Source: Lophius americanus
Lineage: Eukaryota; Chordata; Actinopteri; Lophiiformes; Lophiidae
Assembly: GCA_037951165.1 (NCBI GenBank)
Contig: JBBDHG010000160.1
Location: 124,001-188,000, forward strand
DNA: 64,000 nucleotides
Direction: 5' to 3'
Positions 53,906 to 64,000 of the stretch are shown in pieces (position 1 is the first letter of the stretch; each line of letters starts with the position of its first letter). The notes under the pieces were generated by a model. That model saw nothing but the letters and a program-made list of their open reading frames with translations. It did not search any database and had not been told where the DNA came from. Made by a program: the position numbers and the translations under genes.

Positions 53906-55856
53906 CCATTCAGCTATTTTTTACAAAATAAATAATTAAAAATAAACAACCTATTTTAGAGATCGTACAATAATTAAGCAAATTGTGAGAAAAGCCCACC
54001 TCCTTGCATTTTACCTAAAAAATAAATATCACCTGACACAGTCAGAAGACAGGTAGACTGTTGCTATTTACAAAACCTTTTTGTGGTAGTAAAATTATTA
54101 TTTTGAGAAATTTCAAATGGGGAAAACACAAATGTGAATATTCTCCTCTGTGAGAGGGAAATGGAAATATTTGCAATTTTGAAATGTGTAGGTGAACTTA
54201 AGATTCCCACCCTTTCTTTCACTCCACACCGTGCATCATTTGGTCTTACAGGTCTTACTGGTCTCATGAAGGTAGTTCCGTCAGAGAACCTGTTTAGGGT
54301 TTATATAGCTGACTGATAAATATTAAACTGCTCTGAGTTTTACTTCCAGCTGTGTACAGACTAAATACATCTCACTGATTAATAAATAAAATGATGAATA
54401 ATGAAAATTATTGTTAATCTCATGGAAAAGCAAACATTGTGCCGTGTTAAACTTCAACTCCTGCCCTTTAACTATCAGCCATTGAAACATCTGAGCTATT
54501 TAGCAGCTCTGTGTGTACTAATAAACTATATATAACCTTTTGTGCAGCAGTCAGCCTTTGACGGGCCGTTTCCCCTTTTTGTCCCCAAAATGGCGGATGT
54601 TCCGTTTTGGCAACAATGACTCTCATGATGAGTTTTGTCTTTATTTAATCTACAGCTCAGTTTAAGTGGAGCTTCCTGTGTGTTTACACTCTGGATGTGA
54701 TGAGGAGCGCTTGATCCGCCTAACGCTCTCCCCCGTACGTGGGTTGTTTACGTGGCCCCGACAATAAATCGAGCACACCTCGAGTGGGTTCATACGTCTG
54801 AAAGCCAACACCGCCTCTGCTGCTGCTGGGTGAATAAACCTGCAGCTTTGATTTCAGCGTTCTGACAAAAGGGATGGCGAGGAGCCCCGGGCTGAGACAC
54901 CCACAGTGGATTGCGATTTCTCCCACAGATCGCTACAACATAAAACCCAACCAACCTAAGAAAGTGTAAAGTGTAAAGTGAAGGACGTAACAGAAAAACA
55001 TATCAGTTTGGTCAAATTGTCCTGTGCTCTTTAGCAAACCGCAAATGACTTTGTCCTGTAAGTCTCAACAGTTCTAATAGTCCGTACTTGTATATAAGTG
55101 CTTGAAACATCTTCAAGTTGTTAGGTAGCCTGTGCTAGCTAGCTTAACAAATCTGGCACTCGACTGATAACTACGAGCAAAGTCCTTTGAATTTGTAGCG
55201 GAAGTGAAGTAAGCGCCAACAAAATCTGATCACAAGTCGTCAGCTGGACACATTTGGAGACGCAGGTGTAAACTGCGATGTGCCTTGCTCTCCGCTTGTG
55301 ATACCATTCGCCCGGAACATATTTTTAAACCAAGTCTAACCAGGGTGTTATTCCAACGTGTTAATTTTTAGGACGGATTGGACAATGGACAGTAATGTTA
55401 TCGTCACTTTGTATTTAATGGCCAACGATCAAGATTTGCCCCGTCATCATGGCCACGTCTTTTAAATTACGAAAAAAATCTTTGATAACGTTACACCCGT
55501 AACATGTTGAGGTTGACCTGATTTCATTTCATGTTCAGTTGGTCAACTCTTTAGGGGGGGTTCATAAAAGTTCAACACCTGTAAATAGGACAAATATGGC
55601 CGACTTCCTGTCAGGTTTTGGTCAAATTTCTCACAGGCATTTTGCACAACTGAAAAGTGTAGCAATGTTCTTACATTTCGTCTGTGTCTAACCGCTCAAC
55701 AACAACTTCCTGTTTCACATGCAACGTTTCATTTCTCGCATTAGTCAGTGCTCGGGTCCTAATAATACCCCAAATAATCTAAAGGTTTTAAAACAAGGCA
55801 AAGGCAAATTTCTCATTGGGACGATGAACTTTATCTAATAATCATATAGACTTCAT

Positions 55857-55858
55857 CA

Positions 55859-55886
<28 letters not shown>
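55857..55886 (+). repeat. Poly-A tract
   Basis: About 30 consecutive A, with one flanking T-A context. Possibly a retroposon tail. Confidence 0.9.
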
Positions 55887-55889
<3 letters not shown>

Positions 55890-56159
55890 TTGAAGACATT
55901 CGAGTATCGGTTTCTGAATTGAGAAGCTGCACCTGATGCGTCTCGTGGTCTCCATCCCTCCGTGTGTTTCAAACTGACAGCAGAGATAAGAGCCGTGACG
56001 ATACCATTAATGACGACAATGGTAATAAGAAAGAGACTCGAAGCAAAGTTTTATCACATGACTATTTTTGGTATGGTGTGATGGATAACCTTCTTGATAA
56101 TCTACCACCCCCCCTCGTTTGGTTGCTGCCAGCCGGGTATCCTGTCTGTGTGTCATTGA

Positions 56160-56560
56160 TTGATGTTTAAACTGTCATCACTGGCTAAAACAAATATCCC
56201 TGCTGATGCGGCACGGTTCTAAGATGATGCTGTAATTATGCACATGTGAGACGAGCAGCCGATGATAAGAGAGTAATATCTGTAAAGCTTTGCATTGATG
56301 CACCCATCAGTGGGCCATCAGCATGAGAGAGAGTAAAATAATGTCTTCATTTGAATAGCTAAAGAGATATGATATGAGTCAGAACCATCCCACATCACTT
56401 ATACATTGGGCCGAGCCTCGCATCTCAGTTACATCAGGGAAATCTGTCCTCTTTTCAGTTCATGACTCAAATCATAATCTGTCTAGAGGACGGGGATCTG
56501 CCATTTTGTATCCGGAGCCACAGCGTCAGTCACCATGTTCGGTATTTATGTGCTCAATCG
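56160..56560. promoter_or_regulatory. Candidate non-coding regulatory segment
   Basis: Complex sequence with 'aaagctttgcattgatgcac', 'catttgaatagctaaagaga', 'tgactcaaatcataatctg' and no repeat signature. Suggestive only. Confidence 0.2.
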
Positions 56561-57649
56561 TTACTCATAAATAAACACAGAATCCATGATTCCAGGTGAC
56601 TCAACACTGGAAGTCAAACCATATTTTTACAACGGGTTTCCCATTTCTTCAACCACGCGTTAAAAGAAGATGTATAAAGTAAATAAATAAAACAGATTTA
56701 AAAGTGTGTAATGATAAAACATGCAGGCCTAAGCCTGTAGCCTACTTTGATGGAATCGTCAATCGTCCGGTTGCACGCATGCGCCGTACACGCACACCCA
56801 GCATGAGCTACCAAGGTTCTCAACATCTCCCACGTGAACCAGAAACACAAGGCTTGCAATTTGTAAAACCAGTAAGGGCAGAATATGGCGTCTCTTCAAC
56901 CCCGAAAACGTTTGGCGCGGCGAACTTAATCACAAACTTCAAAATGAATCAGCCCAAGTTAACATGAGCTAGCAGCCACTATCCCGATGTTTGTATGTAT
57001 CTACGATGTCACGTATGGTTTTAAAACTTAACAACTAAGGAATCTGCGGCGGAACAACCCTGAAAGCGTTCGGCACAATGAACTTGCTCACACACTTCAA
57101 ACTGAATCATCCTGAGGAACAGCAAGTTGAGAAGCTAACTTTAGCTGAGCATACAGTTGCTTAAATGATCGCACAACGGGGGAAGACTTTATAAAATGTG
57201 TTGATCGGCCGATGAATTGCAATCAGTGCACCTCTAAAACCAATCGCCAACTTGTTTCCATTGAATTTTGTCATTTCTAATAGCAAAGGCAATAAAACAT
57301 TTTACTGTATGCTTGATTAATGTCGTACACATTTGGTCCCATCACACCACCCACGCACCCTAAGGTAACACCCTAGGGTGTCTTATTATGTCCAAAACTT
57401 TGAATCAAATTCTGTCTCAACTATCACTCAGAGCTCTTATTATAAATACATTTCACTTAATGTTTTTCTTCAGATCAGGTGGAAACTCCCAACAGGAACA
57501 TGATCATTAGGGACTAGAAGAGGGATTGCCAGTTGTGGCCCCAGAGCCAAATCGAGACCATGAGAGGATTTCAACCAGACAGAGCAGGAGAATGACGGAT
57601 CTATTCTTGATCTTCAAAGGGATTGGCGAGATTGCACTTCACCAGACAG

Positions 57650-57890
57650 GGGCTGAGTGAGCATTGACGTTAGCATACTTTTAGTCATCAACCCTGTTTC
57701 AACAACAGCCTTTTCAAGGCGGGCCTGGTGTGGCATTCCTCCATCCCTCCATTCTGTATCGACACAGTCAGGGTCTAATACAGGTCTGAGATTTTCCGCC
57801 TCTGAATTGGCAGCGGAGGTAGTAACAGAGACGAATTGGACATCTGTGTAAATGTGAGATGGAAAGACAGGATGGCGGTGAGGGTTTTGG
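57650..57890 (+). repeat. Interspersed repeat, family C, copy 3
   Basis: Links the two other copies: 'cagccttttcaaggcggg' matches 3126 and 'gaggtagtaacagagacgaa' matches 51700. Confidence 0.6.
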
Positions 57891-58859
57891 TGGTTTGTTA
57901 TACATGCAGCTCACAATCCAACGTCTTGATAGCAGCTAATAGCGGTTAGCAGTGACTCAAGGAAGATGAAAATGAACCAAAAATGTCCTCAAATCGAGGC
58001 AAGAGCGAGTCGTGCAAGCTTTCCCAATCCTTTGTCTAGAAGGTAAGACTAGCCACCACGTAAGTGTGAAGGTAAACAAAACTTCTTTTCAAAGTTTATC
58101 CACGTTTGAAGGCGCAGTTTAACAAAATCAAAGCAGATGCTGGCGTCACTCTGCAATACGTCACACCTCTTCTGCTCGCGGAGCCAGTCCTCACCGTTTT
58201 AGATAGCAAATCGGTGAGGCATTGTCCAATCATCTTTTGTTCAGTGCAAACTAGCTAGGTGGGTCTGGTGTGCCTTTATTCTCAATCTGGTAGTATTGGG
58301 ATGCGGGCGTGGTGGAACTACAGTGTGTTTTGGTAAGATAGCAGCTAGAATCTGTTAACTCAAATTAGAAAAATCAACCATCGGCATCAGGTCCAGGAGC
58401 CCCTTACCCTCTGTAGACAGATCCGGCCCCACGTAAACAAACAGAGGCGTCTTAAAGAGTTATCTTCATTGAGACGCTATTTGGGGAGAATGGCCACTGA
58501 GGAATGTCCAATGAACTGGCGTACGTCACTTGACTCTCACCAAGACAAACTTTGGGGGTTTTCTTATACTACATTTTGGATTTTAACTTATATTATGATT
58601 TAACATTATTATTATTGACTGGGTGAAAATTTCCTTCGGGATCAAGTAGGTTTTTGTCCATGTAACTCCTTAAGACCATATCATGGATTGTATAATGACT
58701 TTCAGGCACTGCTGCAATTGTAGTTGACTAGGACTGCCTTAGAGGGCGAATGATGCATTCAATGTCATAAGATTTTGAATAAATTAATAACACTAATGCT
58801 ATTCTGCACATTTCAAAGCACACATAAAGATTGAAAATGCCTCAAATATAAACACATCG

Positions 58860-59330
58860 CATATTCGGCTCTTGAAATAAGCCTGGGGCTCACTGCAGTT
58901 TTTAATCCAACAAACGGGAGGAAATGGTGCATTTGTGGGGGACTATTTTCAGCGGTGGAATAATCCACCGTTGGTGCTTTACCGTGGCTCATTGTTGTGT
59001 TCTAAATGGAGATCTATTGCACAGAGGAGGGAAATTTATCAGGCTCTGATACACAATACTTGTCAGGATATACATTCACAGTTTTTTTTCCAATCACGCC
59101 CGCTTTCTGTGGGAAATACTAAAATGCATTTAGGGTTGATAGATTCATGTATTTGTTGTTTTATGTGGGACATGATGGCCAGCTGCTGCCACAAGGATAC
59201 CGTTGTTTTCTGATATTGAATGCACGCTGCATCCTCGGCTCCTCTGTAATCCTGTTTGGAGATGGAGGCGAGAAGAGACTGAATTACAGCAGCGTTACAT
59301 GAAACGTGATCCAACGCCCCACAGCTGCAA
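58860..59330. promoter_or_regulatory. Candidate non-coding regulatory segment
   Basis: About 470 bp of complex, low-repeat sequence. It has stop-free frames on both strands (58935-59213 plus; 59063-59314 minus) but no protein family resemblance or splice signals. It includes 'gcggtggaataatccaccg', a near-palindrome, and 'tgatggccagctgctgccac' with an E-box. Such stop-poor, GC-balanced islands in AT-rich flanks are often conserved non-coding elements. Confidence 0.3.
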
Positions 59331-60056
59331 GTGACCCCAAATATTAAACAAATATTTTCTCTGTGACACCAACCGGTCCTTACTCGTTTAGCCTTTTAAC
59401 CATTTTTCCTGTTTAACGCCATGACTAATGACTAATTAAGGTTAATGGAATAATCCAGCAGATCATTTTGAAACTAAAAATGTCTTCTCGTTTGATCCAA
59501 CCAAAACCTAAAGCTGATCTCTAAAGCTCACAACTAAACGAATTCTATTTTAATGATCAAATTAAACATCTAATTCATTTTAAAAAAACAAAATTTCAAA
59601 TAGTTGATAGGTTTGGTGACTCTGGTGAATATCTTTGAATTTTAGTTAGTATTTGATGAAATACTACTAAATTCTAATTTAGCCGTAATTACTATACATG
59701 ATTCAAGAAACAAATGAAGTTTTCATTTAAATTATATTTTATTCTGTATTAATATTAACGTACTGCCAGTAAACAATATTTTTCCTCAAATAAAATGACT
59801 CCAAATATATCAAAAATTGTGACCCAACGGTGAATATTTCCAACTTCCTCTTCCTGGATGTCTCCCTGGCCCACTTGTCGAATTTCAAAACGCAATCGAA
59901 AGAGTTTATGATTGACGATTTACTAAACTTCATAAGAGATTCTCACGTTTCTGTGACCTTTCACTTGTACTGCAAAGCCAAATAGATTTAATGACTGTCC
60001 AGAGAAGAAGTTTATCTGCAGTGAGAAAGCTCATATGAGGCACAAATAAATAAATA

Positions 60057-60063
<7 letters not shown>

Positions 60064-60096
<33 letters not shown>
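60064..60096 (+). repeat. (AT)n microsatellite
   Basis: About 16 TA units, preceded by a short (AAAT)n run. Confidence 0.95.
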
Positions 60097-60098
<2 letters not shown>

Positions 60099-61219
60099 TA
60101 ACAGGACCACTGCGCCATCCTACTCTCGTCTAGCGCCTGATAACTAAAATAACAATATTACCCAACATGGAGTGTTCCTTGAAGTGATTTTGAAAAAATG
60201 TTAAATTAATGCAAGCAAGCTATATATCTATTATATATCTATATCTGAAAATATCAAAATCGCAACAACTAAACTGTCTTTAATGCCTTTGATTTCAGAA
60301 AGATTTTGTTCATTAATTTGCGGAGCAATATTGTTTTTTGTGCGGAGTGTTCTTCTACGCCTATAAACTCCAATTAATGTGACCTTTCACCTATTTTGAA
60401 AGAATGACCTATTACCAGCTTACATGCAGATGGAAATGGCGGCACTTCCAAATGATTACATTCTGGAACCCATTTTAAGAAAAGTCAGAGCCCCCAAAAG
60501 GGGGCCAAAAAACAGTTAATGGTTTCATGTGAAAAATTTAAAAAAATTAAACTTAAAAATGTTAAATGGGTGCGAATTTAATTTTTTAAATAATTGCCCT
60601 TCCTGGAATCCAGTATCTCCAGTTGAGAAAGGGCAACTGGCATATCAACACTAATGTCATTAAAACCGCAATATAGGACACAAAAACAGAGACTTAATGT
60701 TTCATCACAACAAAAGATGGAAGGTGCACTACCTTATGCAACCACAAGGGGCGTGTTGGGGATTTCCCTCCAGATTTCATTAAAGACCCTTGGAGGGAAT
60801 ACTTGTCTGAACAAAGTTGGAAAATGACCACACCCAAATAAGATATGAGTCTGCTTTTATTCCAAATGCTAACCAAGATAGATATTTTGTACTATTATAT
60901 TATTTTGGATCAGAAAATATTGATAAATATATATTTATATTAAAAAAAAGACTATTATAATACAAAATTATAACAAATGTGGGACAATTTTTTTTTTGTA
61001 ACTGGGCAGTTAAACGTGTCAAAATTACGATTAACAGCCCACCTCTACCTCCATTCACTCGGATTTTGGTCCTGGGTTCAGACAATCATCTGGTTTCACA
61101 CCAAATCAAATAAATTCACCGAGATATATGCAGTATTTTACAATGACAGCTTTCTTATTCAGCTATTCACAAAAATGGTTAAATAAATCATTTTAATAAT
61201 ATTAAAAGAAACAATCTTT

Positions 61220-61480
61220 TTGAAAAATGAATCTTTTGAAAGATTCCTCTTTCCTCCGTTCTTGTTTCTTAACTACGTGCTTTTTGTGAGTACTGATCGG
61301 CTTTTAAGGCTTTATTTTACAATGTCATCGCTATGTGTGGGTGTGTTTGTAAGTATTTGTGTGTGTGTATTGGTGGGGGAGGGTTATTGCTTTGTTTTTT
61401 ATTATTTTGTACAGCACTTTGTTTTAGATTTCATTTGTATGAAAAGTGCGAAAGAATTTAAGTGCGACTGACTGAATCTA
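61220..61480 (+). mobile_element. LINE 3' tail (L2-like), decayed
   Basis: 'attttgtacagcactttg' followed by 'gaaaagtgcgaaagaattta' is the typical 3' end of the fish L2-like LINEs. The small open frame here is non-coding LINE tail. Confidence 0.45.
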
Positions 61481-61979
61481 ATCCCACAAAAACAAACACG
61501 ATTGCTCACGATGACAAATACAATGATGACAAAGAAAAGCAGCGAGTTTTTTGAACCAAAAAAATCCAAAACAGACATTTTTGCTTCAGAAACCCAAAAT
61601 TAATAGATTATTTAAGTAGCGAGCGATTAATTTCCCTTAATCTACTAATAGATTCATCAATGCAGCAGTATAATCCACGAGTGGTTGGAGAGCTAATGTT
61701 GAAATGAAGAGTTAATGGTGTGACGGATTGGATTGTTCATATTAAAATAAAGCAGGGAGAAGTCACGTTCAGCCAGCTTATTATACACATGATATAAAAA
61801 AAAAAGCCTAGTGTAGAAGCTGAGGGTGCGGCTGCCTGTGCAGCTGCTATCCATTTACTGGTAATGGAAGTGACATGAAGATTCACTAAATAAATGCTGC
61901 ATTTCCTGCTCTTTATGATCCAATACTATAAAAAAAATAGTGCCTGTAAAAAATTTAATTACATTTAAAAGAAACAAGC

Positions 61980-62346
61980 CGTGGTGCATTTACGCCGCCG
62001 TCTCCACGCGGCGGTTCTGCTGCCTGCCTGTCTGCCCGCCTGCCTAAATGCAGAATATTCTCAAATTCTCACTCCTGTGCTGATCATCCACAACCCCCAC
62101 CCCACCCAGCACACCCTCCCCCACCCAGTACCCGTAACCCAGCACAGGCAGCCCTCCCCCACTCTCCCCCACCCCGCCTGCCGCTGTAGCTCTGCAGACC
62201 AGCTGCAGCAGGCCTGGGATCAATTTTTAGGAAGATGCCGAATTAATATCACAGGAGCGAAAAATGCAACCGGCGGCATTAATACAACAAGAGCGGAAAG
62301 AGAAAACAAGCTCGACGCGGCGACCTTAATTATGGCAGGATCTTAA
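61980..62346. promoter_or_regulatory. Candidate conserved non-coding element with C-rich flank
   Basis: A C-rich block ('caacccccaccccaccca') is followed by a complex stretch at about 62200-62340 with 'gccgaattaatatcacagg', 'ggcggcattaatacaacaag' and 'gcggcgaccttaattatggc', i.e. three homeodomain-type ATTAAT/TTAATTA cores and several CpGs in an otherwise AT-rich area. A 121-codon open frame runs through it but is dominated by Pro/His from the C-rich block and has no family resemblance. It could also be near an unrecognised promoter. Confidence 0.35.
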
Positions 62347-62526
62347 AAAGGATCAGTGGGAGGAGTGTCAATACCAAAAGCAACAGGACCAGCTCCCTCA
62401 GACACACTGAGGCCATACAGGACTCAGATTTGTGTCAGGAGGCATGTTAAAAGTCGTACAACTGAGCAGATAATGCGGCTAAAAAAAAACACAAAGGACA
62501 CTGTTTAATATCAGATGTTCCACGCT

Positions 62527-62545
62527 CTGTGTGTGTGTGTGTGTG
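62527..62545 (+). repeat. (GT)n microsatellite
   Basis: About nine GT units. Confidence 0.9.
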
Positions 62546-64000
62546 CAGCTATAGAAACTGAAATTATGAAACCACAGGAGATTAAATAAAACTCCACTCT
62601 CCCAGTGGAAATATGGCCCAACTGTTATAATGACACACTGAGGATGAAACCGATTTGGAGGGGTCCCTATAGGAACATTATGAAGACATTACACATATAT
62701 TTTAGTGATAAATGAGTGATTAAGTGAGATAAAAAAACCACAGATATGTTAATATGATCTAAAAATGTCTTTTAGAGGCACGGAGACCGGAACGGTTGCT
62801 ATAAATATACTTTTTAAATAGAACACAATGGTCATAAACTAGAGGGAAAAACATTAAAGTTGGGTAAAATATTTTAACCTTTGAGCAAGTATTAGCAACT
62901 TTATAAATATCTACGGAATATTATTGTAGTACAGTTTGCTGTAAGTGCGTAAAGAAATATGATTATTATACTGAATATGATTAGTATTACTATGAAGTAT
63001 GGCATACTCTGCGTCTAAATGAGGATTATTCAAATATTTAAGGCTTTTCTAAGTATATGAGTTGAATTCAGATCCTTTATTCCTTATTGGAATCTTAGAT
63101 TAAAGCTATTATTTTATAGTAATGAAATGAAGAACAGAATCATTTTAAGTCATTAAGTCTTTGGAATTTTATAATAGAGGAAATTGAACAAGAGTACAAA
63201 AGAATATATTTACATTTAAAAGTAGTATTTGGGGGGAAACAAGGTCAGCAAAGAACATTAAATGAAATTGGGTTTAAAAATAAATATATATATATATTGA
63301 TTTACATGCAAACTGTAGGCCAATGTGGGAATATGACAGATCTTATTTACAGATTATCATATTCAATGATATAGAAGGAAGACTATGATGAAGAAAGATG
63401 AGCCAAATTAGCTCTATAGACAATTTATTACACAATTAAAAACAATGAGAATGTTAAAAAATGTAATGTAACAAATCATTAAATTATGATTAAACTCCAC
63501 TGACAGCCACTACAGATATTATTGTGGATATTTAAGGAATATTATAGTAATATAATACGACGATGATGCCAAACAAAGTGCAAAGTGAAAATATATAGGT
63601 GACTATTGAGCTCTTTAAACATAATAACACCAACCATGAATATATCTGCAGACAGTTTCAAAAAATATACATTTTAAAAAGAAATGGAAAAAGAAATAAA
63701 ACAGTAATAGCATTTCAATTAATATTTTAGGCATGTTAAATAGATATTCTAGAGAATACGACAAGGTCAAAACTCTACAGACTAATGCAAAGCATTTAAT
63801 ATGTATTTTTGATTTTTAACATGTAACACGTAAAGGAATAGAACTTTGTATAATAACAATAGATAGCACAGATGGTAAGATTTTTGTTGCTAATTTTAAT
63901 TTATATTGAAATAAAACCATTATTGAGATTTAATCACAGAGCATTGACCATTATATGAATGTCTTAGATAAGTTGAAGGACTGTTAGACTAGAAAAAATA

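Larger units (their letters stand above)
47669..64000 (-). other. Upstream region of the ARID gene: intron 1 and/or 5' flank
   Basis: By analogy with ARID5B, a small first exon carrying Met and about seven codons, ending in phase 0, should precede exon A. I searched the minus strand for an ATG with such an exon and a GT donor and found none I would defend. One near 55948 (ATG followed by AG-GTGCAG) is in the wrong phase. The interval contains Tc1-like and LINE remnants (48.7-53 kb), a family A copy (53.5 kb), AT and GT microsatellites, and complex segments that may be regulatory (49.4-50.1, 56.2-56.6, 58.9-59.3, 62.2-62.35 kb). Confidence 0.6.

Noticed and set aside
55920..55960. Candidate first exon of the ARID gene (ATG near 55948 on the minus strand with an AG-GTGCAG donor)
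   Set aside because: It ends in phase 2, while exon A needs phase 0. The alternative frame has a stop and no ATG.

Overview
This 64 kb window is eukaryotic, almost certainly teleost fish nuclear DNA. The evidence is spliced genes with vertebrate splice sites, frequent CA/GT, GACA and AGG microsatellites, and many decayed fish-type repeats (Tc1-like, L2/Jockey-type LINE tails, a TIR-bearing MITE, and the 'gggtcgcag...ggctgga' fish repeat). I see no operons, rRNA, tRNA genes or CRISPR arrays. Most of the sequence is intron, intergenic DNA or repeat.

Two genes can be supported, both on the minus strand. (1) A drebrin-family gene, best match dbn1, is represented only by its first coding exon (5645-5727). 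It lies at the edge of a CpG-rich stretch; 1-5644 is its first intron and the rest of the gene lies off the left edge. (2) A large ARID5-subfamily regulator covers 19969-47668. I resolved eleven coding exons from splice sites with consistent phases, giving one open frame of 2670 bp (889 codons plus stop). In order the protein has an ARID5B-like N-terminal BAH-type region, an AT-hook, the ARID DNA-binding domain, three more AT-hook-like motifs, and a long disordered tail with candidate CtBP and SUMO motifs. The tail does not look like that of ARID5A or ARID5B as I remember them, so the third fish paralogue, arid6, is my best guess, but unproven. The exon with the start codon was not found. It should lie upstream of 47668, possibly beyond the right edge.

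Layout: 1-5644 dbn1 intron 1 with a cluster of fish repeats; 5645-5727 dbn1 exon 1 with upstream purine-rich promoter/5'UTR; 5728-12.9 kb intergenic; about 12.93-19.97 kb a probable very long 3'UTR of the ARID gene ending at an AATAAA on the minus strand; 19.97-47.67 kb ARID gene exons and introns (largest intron 12 kb); 47.67-64 kb upstream intron 1 or 5' flank, with repeats and several complex AT-rich segments that could be conserved regulatory elements.

The most interesting points are the unusual domain make-up of the ARID protein, an unnamed interspersed repeat present in at least five copies, a probable nested transposon at 51-53 kb, and candidate non-coding regulatory islands in and upstream of the ARID gene. 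I found no convincing new biochemical system.
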